Shown: positions 51,796 through 61,915, counted from the stretch's first letter. The stretch: 64,000 bases of DNA from UBA2020 sp964551435 (GCA_964551435.1 CAZKBS010000002.1:186001-250000); one strand, 5' to 3'. The notes: a model not told the origin generated them from the sequence alone. Program-made: numbers and translations.

Positions 51796-52269
51796 TTATT
51801 TCCCATCCATAATCATGGCGGTTACAAGAGCCTCGGCGCAAAGCTCGCCGTCCACTCTGGCTTCGCCTTTGAACTTCCAGACGTTGCGGCGGTTTTGTAC
51901 ACGCTGCACGTAGATGAGGAGCTGGTCACCGGGCGTGACGGGCTTGCGGAATTTCGCTTCGTCGATGGCCATGAAATAGACCAGCTTGCCCTCAAGCTCC
52001 TTGCCGACCGAATGCACGACCAGCGCGGCGGCCGTCTGGGCCATGGCTTCGATAATCAACACGCCCGGCATCACCGGCGCGCCGGGGAAATGGCCGTTGA
52101 AAAAATCTTCGTTGATGGTGACGTTTTTCAGGGCGACGGCGCGCTCGTTCGGGTCAACCTCGAGTACGCGGTCGATGAGCAGCATCGGGAAGCGATGCGG
52201 CAGCATTTCCATGATACGGCGGGTATCCAGCAGCGGTGCAGCCGTCTTTGCCGGGGCAGTCGTCGTCAT
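51796..52269 (-). CDS. fabZ: 3-hydroxyacyl-ACP dehydratase FabZ
   Basis: A 157-residue hotdog-fold dehydratase of fatty acid synthesis. Residues RFPMLLIDRVLEVDPNERAV and the catalytic histidine in FNGHFPGAPVMPGVLIIEAM, with the glutamate just after, are family hallmarks. Its start overlaps the lpxD stop by four bases. Confidence 0.97.
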   Translation of the reverse strand: MTTTAPAKTAAPLLDTRRIMEMLPHRFPMLLIDRVLEVDPNERAVALKNVTINEDFFNGHFPGAPVMPGVLIIEAMAQTAAALVVHSVGKELEGKLVYFMAIDEAKFRKPVTPGDQLLIYVQRVQNRRNVWKFKGEARVDGELCAEALVTAMIMDGK

Positions 52270-53297
52270 GTTTCGTCATTTCCTTTCTTGAGACTGATGC
52301 GCGACCAGATGGCGGTCTGGCGCATGAATTGGCGGATGGGCACGGCGGGGGAGCCCATGACTTCGCCACCCGGCGGGATATCCCGCATAATGCCCGATTG
52401 CGCGGCGATTTTGGCACCGGCGCCGATTTTAAGATGTCCGGCAAAACCCGACTGCCCGCCCGTCATGACATAGTCGCCAAGCTGGGTAGAGCCGGAAATG
52501 CCCGTCTGCGAAACAATCACGCAGAATTTGCCGATTTGCACGTTGTGGCCGATCTGCACAAGGTTATCGATACGCGTGCCGTGGCCGATAACAGTATCCG
52601 GCCCCGCCCCGCGGTCGATGGTCGTATTGGCGCCGATTTCGACGTCATCGCCAATCACCACGCGGCCCAACTGCGGCACGGCCACATAGCCTGTCGGGTC
52701 GATGGCAAAGCCGAAACCGGGACGGCCGATTACGGCCCCCGGATGCAAGCGGACTTTTTTACCGACCAGCGCATGCGTCAGATAAACACGCGCACCGATA
52801 TCGCAATCCTCGCCAATCTCGACGTTGTCTTCGATGACAGCCAGCGCGCCGATGCGGCTACGGTCGCCGATTTTGACGCCTTTGCCAATCACGGCGCCAT
52901 GGCCGATATGACAGTCGGCGCCAATCACCGCCGCCGGGTCAATCACGGCACCGGGCGCGCGGAAAGATTCCGGCTTCGGCTGCGGATAAAACGCCTGCGC
53001 CGCGAGGGCATAGGCTTTGTAGGGGTTTTTGTGCGTGAGGCAGACGGTGCCCGCAGGCGCTTCGGAGGCCAGTTCGGGGCGCACGAAACACGCCCCTGCC
53101 TTGGTCGCCTTGAAAAACGCCACGTATTTTTTGTTATCGAGGAACGAGAGATGTTCCGCCCCCGCTTCCTGAAGCGGCGCGACATCAATCAGCTTTTTTT
53201 CTGCCGCCGTCGGGTCAGACATCACGGCACCGGTCAGCTGGGCAAGCTCACCCAGCGTGAAAGGTCCTGCTTTTTGAAAAAAACGCGGATCAGCCAT
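52266..53297 (-). CDS. lpxD: UDP-3-O-acylglucosamine N-acyltransferase
   Basis: A 343-residue beta-helix acyltransferase, third step of lipid A synthesis. The N-terminal uridine-binding domain (TLGELAQLTGAVMSD) leads into hexapeptide repeats (VIGADCHIGHGAVIGKGVKI onward); the catalytic histidine is in IGHNVQIGKFCVI. The C-terminal helix is basic. It lies 14 bases downstream of the OmpH-like gene. Confidence 0.96.
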   Translation of the reverse strand: MADPRFFQKAGPFTLGELAQLTGAVMSDPTAAEKKLIDVAPLQEAGAEHLSFLDNKKYVAFFKATKAGACFVRPELASEAPAGTVCLTHKNPYKAYALAAQAFYPQPKPESFRAPGAVIDPAAVIGADCHIGHGAVIGKGVKIGDRSRIGALAVIEDNVEIGEDCDIGARVYLTHALVGKKVRLHPGAVIGRPGFGFAIDPTGYVAVPQLGRVVIGDDVEIGANTTIDRGAGPDTVIGHGTRIDNLVQIGHNVQIGKFCVIVSQTGISGSTQLGDYVMTGGQSGFAGHLKIGAGAKIAAQSGIMRDIPPGGEVMGSPAVPIRQFMRQTAIWSRISLKKGNDET

Positions 53298-53311
53298 CCC
53301 TCACCCCCTGC

Positions 53312-53905
53312 TTATTTCTTTTTGGGCAAGGCGAAGTTGACCGGAATTTTTTTCACGTCTTTGTTCAAACGCGCCAGCACTTCTTCGGAAATGTCGTAGC
53401 CACGCTCCGCCAGAATGACGGAATTATCGGAAAACACGACATCCAGATTGCGTCCGCGCGCGATTTCGGCGGTAATCTTCAGTGCTTCTTCACGAAGTTT
53501 GGTCATGGACTGGTTGAATGCGTAGTCCAGCATTTGCTTGCGCTCTTGCACCAGCTTGAAGCCTTCGGCGGCTTTCTTTTCAAAATCCTTGCGCTGCTTT
53601 TCGAAGTCAGCTTCGGTCATCTTGTCGCGTTTCTGGATGATGTCGTCTTTTTGCTTTTTCAGCGCGACTTCTTCTTTTGAAATTTGCGCTTCGAATTCCT
53701 TGCGCTTGGCATTGACCGTTTTCAGGATGTCTTCTCCAGCAGCGCTTTTACGCAGGACGCCATCCAGATCCATGATGCCAAAAACAATGCTGCCCGCAGG
53801 CGCAGAAGCCCCGGCGGGCGTCGCCGGTGCAGAGGCATAAGACGGCACCGCCCCCATCAAAAGAACAGCGAAAGCAGCGGCAGTGAAAGTACGGAGATGT
53901 GTCAT
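53312..53905 (-). CDS. OmpH/Skp-like periplasmic chaperone
   Basis: A 197-residue protein with a signal peptide (MTHLRTFTAAAFAVLLMGAV, cleaved near SYA-SA). The mature part is strongly helical (ILKTVNAKRKEFEAQISKEE onward), forming the long coiled-coil tentacles of Skp, and ends with DVVFSDNSVILAERGYDISE. Skp-like proteins guide outer-membrane proteins to BamA, whose gene is directly upstream. Confidence 0.9.
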   Translation of the reverse strand: MTHLRTFTAAAFAVLLMGAVPSYASAPATPAGASAPAGSIVFGIMDLDGVLRKSAAGEDILKTVNAKRKEFEAQISKEEVALKKQKDDIIQKRDKMTEADFEKQRKDFEKKAAEGFKLVQERKQMLDYAFNQSMTKLREEALKITAEIARGRNLDVVFSDNSVILAERGYDISEEVLARLNKDVKKIPVNFALPKKK

Positions 53906-53949
53906 GTCGTTAAACCTTCTTTATGTGTATCTTGCCCGTCCGGCCGCCG

Positions 53950-56262
53950 TTAAAAACGCGTGCCGAAGCTGAAGCGGAAAAACTCGTCCTTGTCGAAATC
54001 TTCCTTGACGACCGGAACGGCAAAATCCATACGAACCGGACCGAACGGCGAGCGCCAGGAAATCCCCACCCCTGCCGTTACGCGTATCAGATCGGACTGG
54101 TCGATGCCGGGGCCGCTTTCGTCAACTTTTTTCAGCAGACCGAAATCGCTGAAAGTCCGCAGGCGAACACCCAGATCATCCGGCAGACCGGAGGGGAACT
54201 CCAGCTCAACGGAGCCGCGGCCAAAAAAGTTCCCGCCCAGCGCGTCATCTGTTGCCGTATCGCGCGGGCCGATACCGGATTCCTCGAAACCGCGCAGCGT
54301 GGTGCCGCCGATGAAGAAACGCTCGTTGATGCGCAGGTCTTCGCCGCCAAAGCCGAAGATATATCCGGTTTCCGCCAACAAGCTGAGCACCCACTTGTCG
54401 CGGACGGGATAGTAAGCCGTCGCCCCGACGCGTGTACGCAGATAACGCGCATCACCGCCGATACCTGCCACTTCGTTTTCAAGACGCGCGACGATACCTT
54501 CTGTGGGCTCCAGACGGTTGTCGGTCGTGTCATAGGTCAGTTTGTGGTTGATGGCGGAGGTTTTGCGGCGGCCTTCCTGACGCTGAATAAACAAAGATGC
54601 TGTCGGGTCGACGTTTTCGATTTCGGTGATATCGTAACGATAGCCAAGATCATGGCGCAGATTTTCAGACAACGGATAACCAAGACGCAAACCACCGCCC
54701 GTACGGCGGCTATCATACGAGCTGTAGTCCTGATAGTCGCGCACGATGTGGAAAGCATCCACGCCAAAACTGAGGTCGCGGTTCAGGAAGTAAGGTTCGG
54801 TAAAGCTGAAATCAAACTGCGAGCGGCGGGTCGACAGCGTGGTCGCCAGCGTCAGGTCCTGCCCCTTGCCGAGGAAGTTGCGTTCGCGGATGCGGAATTC
54901 GCCCAGCACCCCGTCCGACGTCGAATAGCCACCGCCCAGCGACAGTTCGCCCGTCGATTTTTCGGCGACCTTAATGTCGATGTTAGTTTTATCCGGTGTA
55001 CTGCCCCGCGTGGTTTTAATCTGTACATTTTCGAAATAGGTCAGGTTGCGCAGTTTTTGTTCGGAACGCTTCAGACGTGCCGCGTTGAACGGGTCGCCTT
55101 CGACAAGCTGCATTTCACGGCGGATAACTTCGTCCATCGTCCGGACGTTGCCGCTGATGTTGATGTTTTCAACGAAGACCTTACTGCCCTCGTTAATCGT
55201 GAAGGAAATATCAATCTCGCGCGCATCGCGGCGGCGTTCCACTGTCGGCACGACATCGACGAAGGCATATTGGCGGTTGCCCAGTTCATCGGTGAGTTTA
55301 TTGACGCTATTTTCAATCGCGCTTGCCTTGTACCACTCGCCCGATTTGAAGGTCAGCACGGAGCGGAGGGTTTCACCGTCGAGATCCTTGAGGTTGCTCT
55401 TGACGTCGATTTTTCCGACTTTGTAGCGTTCCCCTTCGGACAGGGTAAAGGTGACATAGAAATGTTTGCGGTCGGGCGACAGTTCGGCAATCGCGCTTTC
55501 GACAACAAAATCGGCATAGCCGTGTTCCAGATAGAATTTACGCAGGGTTTCGCGGTCAAAGGCCACGCGGTCGGGGTCGTATTTGTCAGCACCGGACCAG
55601 ATGCGCCACCAGCGGTCTTCGCGGCTGCGGATCACGCGCTGCAGATCGCCGTCGTCGAAACGCTTGTTGCCCAGAAAAACAATGCGGGAAATCAGGGTTT
55701 GCGGGCCTTCGCTGATTTCGAACACGAGGTTGACGCGGTTCTGGTCAAGCTTGATGATTTTCGGCTCGATGCTGGCGGAAAAGCGGCCGCTGAGACGATA
55801 AAGCTCCTGCAGGCGCGATACATCCGCCTGCACTTTGGTACGCGTGAGCACAGTACGCGGGCGCAATTGCACCTCTGCCATCAGCGCGTCTTTTTTAATC
55901 TTCTCGTTACCTTCGAAAGCGATTTCGTTGATAATCGGGTTTTCGACAACGACCACGACAAGATCGCGCCCTTCCTGATACAGAGACACGTCTGCAAACA
56001 GACCCGTCGCGAACAGCGCCTTCAGTGCACGGTTCAGCTTGACGCCATCAAAACGGTCACCCGCCTGAATGGAAATATAGGAAAGCACCGTCGAGGGTTC
56101 GATACGCTGGGTACCTTCGACTTTGATTTGCCGTATGGTGTCGCCCCCCTGCGCCTGCGCCAGTGAGGGCGCGGCCAGCATGATAAAAAACAACAGGCCA
56201 AAGCATGCCATCGCGCGGCAGATCGCCGGCATCTTCGGTGTCGGGGAGCAAAATGTGTTCAT
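53950..56262 (-). CDS. bamA: Outer-membrane assembly factor BamA
   Basis: A 770-residue Omp85 protein with a signal peptide (ends SLAQA-QG). Five POTRA domains start at IRQIKVEGTQRIEPSTVLSY; the C-terminal half is the beta-barrel, with the VRGF-like motif LRGFEESGIG and the final aromatic F. Length is usual. It inserts beta-barrel proteins into the outer membrane. Confidence 0.97.
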   Translation of the reverse strand: MNTFCSPTPKMPAICRAMACFGLLFFIMLAAPSLAQAQGGDTIRQIKVEGTQRIEPSTVLSYISIQAGDRFDGVKLNRALKALFATGLFADVSLYQEGRDLVVVVVENPIINEIAFEGNEKIKKDALMAEVQLRPRTVLTRTKVQADVSRLQELYRLSGRFSASIEPKIIKLDQNRVNLVFEISEGPQTLISRIVFLGNKRFDDGDLQRVIRSREDRWWRIWSGADKYDPDRVAFDRETLRKFYLEHGYADFVVESAIAELSPDRKHFYVTFTLSEGERYKVGKIDVKSNLKDLDGETLRSVLTFKSGEWYKASAIENSVNKLTDELGNRQYAFVDVVPTVERRRDAREIDISFTINEGSKVFVENINISGNVRTMDEVIRREMQLVEGDPFNAARLKRSEQKLRNLTYFENVQIKTTRGSTPDKTNIDIKVAEKSTGELSLGGGYSTSDGVLGEFRIRERNFLGKGQDLTLATTLSTRRSQFDFSFTEPYFLNRDLSFGVDAFHIVRDYQDYSSYDSRRTGGGLRLGYPLSENLRHDLGYRYDITEIENVDPTASLFIQRQEGRRKTSAINHKLTYDTTDNRLEPTEGIVARLENEVAGIGGDARYLRTRVGATAYYPVRDKWVLSLLAETGYIFGFGGEDLRINERFFIGGTTLRGFEESGIGPRDTATDDALGGNFFGRGSVELEFPSGLPDDLGVRLRTFSDFGLLKKVDESGPGIDQSDLIRVTAGVGISWRSPFGPVRMDFAVPVVKEDFDKDEFFRFSFGTRF

Positions 56263-56318
56263 GATCGGTCGTGCGCTTCGTGACGTAACAGGTACGTTAA
56301 GGTTTGTTGTTTTTTCTA

Positions 56319-57527
56319 TTAGGAAATCAGGCTCTTAACGTAGTCCACCAGCTTCAATTGCACAAGATCATTCCACGTTGCAAAAACCATAATAAAGAGC
56401 AAAAACAGCAAACCGACGCGCAGCATGTATTCCTGAACCATCTCGCTGAGGGGCTTGCCGCGTATTTTTTCCATAGCATACATCAGCAGATGCCCGCCAT
56501 CGAGCATGGGAATCGGCAGCAGGTTGATGAAACCAAGGTTGACCGAGAGCAGCGCGGCGAAGGTGATAAAGGCAACAATCCCCTTCTGCGCGAAATCGCC
56601 GGCATAGGCGCCGATACGCAGAATACCGCCCAGCTCGTCCGTGCTGCGGATACCCAGCACCATTTGCCCCAGCGCCTTGAGCGAGTCACCGGTGATATTC
56701 ACCGTTTCCACCGCCGCAGACCACAGGCCGGTCAGGATATTATGTTCGCGCATTTCCATGGCGCCCTTGGGGCTGACAATCCCCAAACGTCCGGTTGCGT
56801 GACGGAAACCGAAACGGTCGGTTTCGTATTCCAGACGGGGCTGGATTTCGATTGTTTTGGGCTCGCTGTTCCACTCGCCGGGGCCGGTCGAATGTTTGAT
56901 GGTCATTTTCATCGGCTGGTCGAGGTTGAGCGCCAGCGCCTTGCGCACATCGTTAAAGCTCGCAACGGTATCACCATTAATCGCGACAATCATGTCATCA
57001 GGCTTCATGCCTGCCGCTTCTGCCGGATAGCCTTCAGCAACGCCGGCGGCAACGGGCGGAATATACGGCTGGCCCTGAAACACATAAAGACCCGTCAGGA
57101 TGATGATGGCAAAGATGTAGTTGATGGCAGGCCCCGCCACAACAATCGCGGCGCGGCGTCCGACGGGCTGGGCGAAAAAGGCGACCTTGCGTTCCTCTTC
57201 GGTCATGGGGCGCGGCGGTTCGCTGCCATTTTTGACGGTATCATCGTGCTGGGCGCTGGCGGGATCGGTATCACCGAACATCTGCACATAACCACCAAGC
57301 GGGATGAGGCTGAATTTCCAGCGGCAGCCCTGTTTGTCCGTCCAGCCGAACAATTCCTTGCCGAAGCCGATGGAAAAGCTGACAACTTTTACGCCGCACA
57401 TACGCGCGACAATATAATGTCCCCATTCATGAACGAAAACCAGAACGCTGAGGACAATAATAAACGGCCCGCCGTATTCCTTGAAGAACTTTACCGGCAC
57501 CGACAACATGTCGAGCAAAAAATCCAT
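56319..57527 (-). CDS. rseP: RIP metalloprotease RseP
   Basis: A 402-residue site-2 protease. The zinc motif HEWGH lies in FVHEWGHYIVARMCG (about residue 29); one PDZ domain is visible in AAGMKPDDMIVAINGDTVAS; the second metal ligand region is NLGFINLLPIPMLDGGHLL. It cleaves membrane-bound anti-sigma factors. A 56-base gap separates it from bamA. Confidence 0.95.
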   Translation of the reverse strand: MDFLLDMLSVPVKFFKEYGGPFIIVLSVLVFVHEWGHYIVARMCGVKVVSFSIGFGKELFGWTDKQGCRWKFSLIPLGGYVQMFGDTDPASAQHDDTVKNGSEPPRPMTEEERKVAFFAQPVGRRAAIVVAGPAINYIFAIIILTGLYVFQGQPYIPPVAAGVAEGYPAEAAGMKPDDMIVAINGDTVASFNDVRKALALNLDQPMKMTIKHSTGPGEWNSEPKTIEIQPRLEYETDRFGFRHATGRLGIVSPKGAMEMREHNILTGLWSAAVETVNITGDSLKALGQMVLGIRSTDELGGILRIGAYAGDFAQKGIVAFITFAALLSVNLGFINLLPIPMLDGGHLLMYAMEKIRGKPLSEMVQEYMLRVGLLFLLFIMVFATWNDLVQLKLVDYVKSLIS

Positions 57528-57566
57528 AGTGGCCGCCCCTCTCGCGTAATCAGAAATATTATTATT

Positions 57567-58778
57567 CTATTGTAGCGCCCGCAGGCTCTTTTCGGCAATA
57601 GCGCGCGCAGCCAAATCCAGGGCGATAACATCGTCTAGGCCTGATATGCGCCCTATATCAACGCTTTGCAAGGCCTGTTCGGACATAATTTCAATTTTAT
57701 CGAAAGACAGCCGCCCTTGCAGGAACGCTTCGACCGCCACTTCGTTGGCGGCGTTCAGGACCACCGGATACCCCACGCCCGCCCGTACCGCCTGCCGCGC
57801 CAGCGTCACGGCCGGAAAGCGCGCCGTATCAACAGGCTCGAACTGCATCGACAACATACCCGAAAGGTCGAGACGTTGCCCCGTCGTTTCGATGCGCGCG
57901 GGCCAGCCGAGTGTATGGGCAATCGGGGTGCGCATATCGGGCGCGCCCATTTGTGCCAGAATACTTCCGTCGATATATTCAACCATTGAGTGAACAACGG
58001 ATTGGGGGTGGATAATCGCATCCACTTTTTCATCCGGCACCTCAAAAAGATAAGACGCCTCGATGATTTCCAAAGATTTATTCATCATCGTTGCGCTGTC
58101 GACGGATATTTTAGCCCCCATCGACCAGTTGGGATGGCGCACGGCCTCGGCGGGCGTCATCGCCGCAAGTTCGGCGCGCGATTTGCGCAGAAACGGCCCG
58201 CCCGATGCCGTCAGAATAATCCGCGCCACCCCGCCGCGGTGCGCAGGGTCGAGCACCTGAAAAACCGCATTATGTTCACTATCGACCGGCAGCAGCGTCG
58301 CCCCCGCCGATTTAACAGCCGCCAGCATCAGGGGACCGGCGGCAACAATAGATTCCTTGTTCGCCAGCGCGACTGTCGTACCCTGCGCAATCGCGGCCAG
58401 TGTCGGGCGCAGTCCTGCCGTCCCCACAATCGCCGCCATGACCCAGTCCGCAGGACGGCCGGCGGCATCTATGACGGCTTGAGGGCCCGCAGCCGCCTCG
58501 ATAGGCGTGCCGGAAAGCGCTTGTTTCAATTCCGAATAAAGGTTTTCGTCACCAATGACCGCCAGCTTCGCCCCCAGCTGCCGCGCCTGCGCTGCCAGCA
58601 GCTGCACGTTTCTGTGGCCGGTCAGGGCCTCGACGCTAAAGCTGTCACGGTGCCCCGCCAGCAAATCGACCGTGCTTTTGCCAATCGACCCCGTAGAGCC
58701 CAGCACCGTCACGCGGCGCATCTTGCCCGCAGGCTGCGCCACGGCTTCGCACGGCTGGCTGGCCTTGCCGCCGTTCAT
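57567..58778 (-). CDS. dxr: 1-deoxy-D-xylulose 5-phosphate reductoisomerase
   Basis: A 403-residue enzyme of the MEP isoprenoid pathway. The NADPH-binding loop is VTVLGSTGSIGKSTVDLL; the metal and substrate loop is LLPVDSEHNAVFQVL, and WSMGAKISVDSATMMNKSLE is the family mark. An extra 20 residues precede the core. Its start overlaps the cdsA stop by four bases. Confidence 0.96.
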   Translation of the reverse strand: MNGGKASQPCEAVAQPAGKMRRVTVLGSTGSIGKSTVDLLAGHRDSFSVEALTGHRNVQLLAAQARQLGAKLAVIGDENLYSELKQALSGTPIEAAAGPQAVIDAAGRPADWVMAAIVGTAGLRPTLAAIAQGTTVALANKESIVAAGPLMLAAVKSAGATLLPVDSEHNAVFQVLDPAHRGGVARIILTASGGPFLRKSRAELAAMTPAEAVRHPNWSMGAKISVDSATMMNKSLEIIEASYLFEVPDEKVDAIIHPQSVVHSMVEYIDGSILAQMGAPDMRTPIAHTLGWPARIETTGQRLDLSGMLSMQFEPVDTARFPAVTLARQAVRAGVGYPVVLNAANEVAVEAFLQGRLSFDKIEIMSEQALQSVDIGRISGLDDVIALDLAARAIAEKSLRALQ

Positions 58779-59662
58779 CCCAGCGCCGCCTTCAGCGCGC
58801 CGAACAGAATGGCCACCAAAATCAGCGCATCGATACGGTCAAGAATGCCGCCATGACCGGGGATAAGCGCGCCCGTGTCCTTAACGCCGAAATGGCGTTT
58901 GAAAATCGAAATGAACAGGTCACCCGCCTGCCCGACCATCGCCAGCACGAAACCCAGCACGAAATAACCCACCGGCCCCATACCGCCGAGCGTCGCACCT
59001 TCAAGCCCCAGCTGCGCCAGCGTCCACGGCATGGCCATGCCCGCGGCGACAAGCCCCGCGCCCACACTGCTGCCGAAAAAACCCGACCATGTTTTTTTGG
59101 GGCTGATGGCGGGCGCCAGTTTCGGCCCGCCCAATGTGCGGCCCGTGAAATAGGCGCAGATATCGCTGGCCCATACAATGAACAGCAGGGTGCAGAAATG
59201 ATAAAGCCCCGCCGCCGTATTCTGGTCACGCAGCCAGATCATCATCGACAGCGCAAAGCCGACATACAGCATACCAAAAATCAGCAGCCCCAGCTTCGGC
59301 CCGCTTTGCGAAAAATTATACGCAAACACCAGCGCCGACAAGGCGAGCAGGAAACACAGCGCCATGACAGGGTTCATGACCATGTAGCTCACCAGCGTCG
59401 CCAGCGCCGTGCACGATGTTGCCAGCGTGACCAGATGCGCGGGCACTTTGTCCTTGCCGGTCATCACCATGCGCGACCATTCATAGGCGCCGATACCCGC
59501 TGCGGCTGCCATCATCCAGGCAAACGGCGCCCCGCCCCACCAGATGATGAACAGCACGGGCGGCGCGAACATCAGCGCACCCTTTGCACGTTCCTTGAGC
59601 GAACTGTTGACCGGCGGCTTTGCTTCGGCGGTATTTACAGGGGCGGTGTTTTCGGTGGTCAT
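58775..59662 (-). CDS. cdsA: Phosphatidate cytidylyltransferase
   Basis: A 295-residue integral membrane enzyme making CDP-diacylglycerol. Several membrane helices are visible; the C-terminal signature includes SPKKTWSGFFGSSVGAGLVA and KRHFGVKDTGALIPGHGGIL DR-type motif. The start at 59662 (MTTENTAPV) is preferred; a frame extension to 59740 overlaps uppS and lacks support. It is part of the dxr-cdsA-uppS run. Confidence 0.93.
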   Translation of the reverse strand: MTTENTAPVNTAEAKPPVNSSLKERAKGALMFAPPVLFIIWWGGAPFAWMMAAAAGIGAYEWSRMVMTGKDKVPAHLVTLATSCTALATLVSYMVMNPVMALCFLLALSALVFAYNFSQSGPKLGLLIFGMLYVGFALSMMIWLRDQNTAAGLYHFCTLLFIVWASDICAYFTGRTLGGPKLAPAISPKKTWSGFFGSSVGAGLVAAGMAMPWTLAQLGLEGATLGGMGPVGYFVLGFVLAMVGQAGDLFISIFKRHFGVKDTGALIPGHGGILDRIDALILVAILFGALKAALG

Positions 59663-59699
59663 GCTGTTAATCCTTGCATGTAAAGCCCGGGAAAAATCC

Positions 59700-60446
59700 T
59701 CAGGCGCTTTGTCCGGTTTTGCGATCTGGCAGGCCGCCATAGCGTCGCTCGCGGCTGGCGTAGCATGTCAATGCAGCCTCCATATCGACGCGGCTGAAAT
59801 CGGGCCAGAGGGTATTGGTAAAAAACATTTCCGCATAGGCCAGCTGCCACAGCAGGAAATTGCTGATACGGCTTTCACCGCTGGTGCGGATCATCAAATC
59901 GGGGTCGGGAATATCCGCCGTCATCAGATAGCTGGCGAACATATCCTCGTTGATGGCATCCGGCGCGATTTTTCCGGCAGCCGCAGCCTTGGCCGCTTCG
60001 CGCGCAGCGAAGACGATATCCTGCCGCCCGCCATAGCTGAGCGCGATGACAACCGTCAGACCATCGTTAGCCTGCGTCACGCTTTCGGCCTGCTCTATCA
60101 TCTCGACGATGTCTTTGGGCAGGCGGCTGCGGTCGCCGATGACACGCAGGCGCGCACCGGATTTATGCAGCGCGTCGGTTTCTTTTTTGAGGTAATAGCG
60201 CAAAAGCGCCATCAGCCCCTCAACCTCCGCGACCGGCCGGTTCCAGTTTTCGGATGAAAAGCCAAACAGCGTGATATAGCGAATGCCCAATTCGCGCGCT
60301 GCTTCGACAGCACGCTGCGCCGCTTCGGCACCTTTCTTGTGGCCTTCGATACGGCTCAGCCCGCGCGCCGCCGCCCAGCGTCCGTTTCCGTCCATGATGA
60401 TGGCGACGTGACGCGGCAATGCGGCGGTGGTGTCCGGCTGGGACAT
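59700..60446 (-). CDS. uppS: Isoprenyl transferase (undecaprenyl diphosphate synthase)
   Basis: A 248-residue cis-prenyltransferase. HVAIIMDGNGRWAAARGL gives the catalytic aspartate, GIRYITLFGFSSENWNR and ALSYGGRQDIVFA are conserved, and RTSGESRISNFLLWQLAYAE is the C-terminal signature. It supplies the lipid carrier of cell-wall synthesis. A 19-base gap follows frr. Confidence 0.97.
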   Translation of the reverse strand: MSQPDTTAALPRHVAIIMDGNGRWAAARGLSRIEGHKKGAEAAQRAVEAARELGIRYITLFGFSSENWNRPVAEVEGLMALLRYYLKKETDALHKSGARLRVIGDRSRLPKDIVEMIEQAESVTQANDGLTVVIALSYGGRQDIVFAAREAAKAAAAGKIAPDAINEDMFASYLMTADIPDPDLMIRTSGESRISNFLLWQLAYAEMFFTNTLWPDFSRVDMEAALTCYASRERRYGGLPDRKTGQSA

Positions 60447-60465
60447 GGCGAAAGCCCTCTCCGGC

Positions 60466-61023
60466 TTATACCTGTTTGATTTCTTGTTCTTTATGCGCGA
60501 GCGCGTCGTCGATTTTCTTGACCCAGTTGTCGGTCATTTTCTGGATGCGCTCTTCGTTCTTTTTCAGCTCGTCTTCGGACATTTTGCCGTCTTTTTGCAG
60601 CTTCTTGACGGTGTCCATGCCCTCGCGGCGGATGTTGCGCACGGCAACGCGGGCCGCTTCTGCGTATTTCGCGGCCACCTTGACCAGCTCCACACGACGC
60701 TCTTCGGTCAGGCCCGGCAGCGGTACGCGAATGAGCGTGCCGGCAGGCTGCGGATTGAGGCCGAGGCCGGCGTTGGCGATCGCTTTTTCAACGGCCTTGG
60801 TGTTGTTGGCATCCCAGACCTGTACGGTCAGCAGGCGCGGTTCGGCAACGGAGACGGATGCGACCTGATTGATCGGCATTTTCGCGCCATAGACTTCGAC
60901 CACAACAGGGTCCAGCAGGTTGACGGACGCGCGGCCGGTACGCAGACCCGCAAATTCCTTGCCGAGAGAGTCGAACGCGCCCTGCATGCGGCGTTCGAGA
61001 TCGTTCATGTCGATGTTATCCAT
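60466..61023 (-). CDS. frr: Ribosome recycling factor
   Basis: A 185-residue protein. The helical domain begins DLERRMQGAFDSLGKEFAGL RTGRA-type, and conserved VSVAEPRLLTVQVWD and NIRREGMDTVKKLQKDGKM follow. It splits the terminated ribosome with EF-G. Its start overlaps the pyrH end by eight bases. Confidence 0.97.
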   Translation of the reverse strand: MDNIDMNDLERRMQGAFDSLGKEFAGLRTGRASVNLLDPVVVEVYGAKMPINQVASVSVAEPRLLTVQVWDANNTKAVEKAIANAGLGLNPQPAGTLIRVPLPGLTEERRVELVKVAAKYAEAARVAVRNIRREGMDTVKKLQKDGKMSEDELKKNEERIQKMTDNWVKKIDDALAHKEQEIKQV

Positions 61024-61747
61024 TTTGAACCTCTTTTGCTACGATGGTGTATGCGCCACGTCCCTGCATCAGCTCGGCAAAAGCGCCCGGTTGCTTGATG
61101 GAGAAAACGATGACGGGAATATTGTTTTCACGCGCGAGCGAAATCGCGGAGGCGTCCATAACGCCCAGATCGTTCGACAGCACTTCCAGATAGGTCAGCT
61201 TGTCGAATTTCTTCGCGGTCGGCACTTTGATGGGGTCGGCGGTATAAACCCCGTCAACCTTGGTGCCCTTAAGCAGCGCGTCGCAGCCCATTTCGGATGC
61301 ACGCAGCGCCGCGGCGGTGTCGGTGGTGAAAAACGGGTTGCCGGTGCCGGCGGCAAAAATCACTACGCGGCCTTTTTCCATGTGGCGCACAGCCTTGCGG
61401 CGGATGTAGGGTTCGCAGACGCTGGACATCGGAATCGCGGATTGCACGCGTGTGCTGACGCCCAGTTTTTCAAGCGCGTTTTGCAGGGCGAGGGAGTTGA
61501 TGACCGTCGCCAGCATGCCCATGTAATCTGCGGTGGAGCGATCCATGCCGACCGATGCGCCGGACACGCCGCGGAAAATATTGCCGCCGCCGACGACGAG
61601 GCACACCTCGACGCCGAGGTCGGTTACTTCTTTGATATCGCGGGCGATGCGGTTGACCATGTCGGTTTCAATGCCGTATTCCCCTTCCCCCATCAAAGCT
61701 TCGCCGGAGATTTTGAGAAGAACACGTTTGAAACGCGGTGCGGACAT
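61016..61747 (-). CDS. pyrH: UMP kinase
   Basis: A 243-residue amino-acid-kinase-fold UMP kinase. RVLLKISGEALMG at the N-terminus binds phosphate; VVGGGNIFRG and FAAGTGNPFFTTDTAAALRA are the family motifs. It forms UDP for nucleotide and lipid A precursor synthesis. Confidence 0.97.
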   Translation of the reverse strand: MSAPRFKRVLLKISGEALMGEGEYGIETDMVNRIARDIKEVTDLGVEVCLVVGGGNIFRGVSGASVGMDRSTADYMGMLATVINSLALQNALEKLGVSTRVQSAIPMSSVCEPYIRRKAVRHMEKGRVVIFAAGTGNPFFTTDTAAALRASEMGCDALLKGTKVDGVYTADPIKVPTAKKFDKLTYLEVLSNDLGVMDASAISLARENNIPVIVFSIKQPGAFAELMQGRGAYTIVAKEVQNG

Positions 61748-61844
61748 GATGAAACCCCTGTGTGTCTGAACCCGAAGTCTCTCGCCTGAACGGCGGAGAG
61801 AGAAGTCTTCTTATCTGGTATCGGCCATACGCGCGGTCTGTATC

Positions 61845-61915
61845 TTCAGTTCGGTCGCCCCACCGGCGTCACCCCGCCCCGGTATGGCGCGGGACAGGAT
61901 GACGCGGCAAAGCGG
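61845..61915. repeat. REP-like palindrome between tsf and pyrH
   Basis: CGTCA...TGACG arms enclose CCCGC and GCGGG stems (about 61867-61903), a nested palindrome like that near 34,450. A simpler hairpin TCTCTCGCC/GGCGGAGAGA lies at 61780-61803. The unit may shape transcript levels between tsf and pyrH. Confidence 0.5.

Noticed and set aside
53923..56166. A 747-codon plus-strand frame opposite bamA
   Set aside because: Antisense shadow of bamA; no ribosome site or domain, and the bamA features on the other strand explain the sequence.
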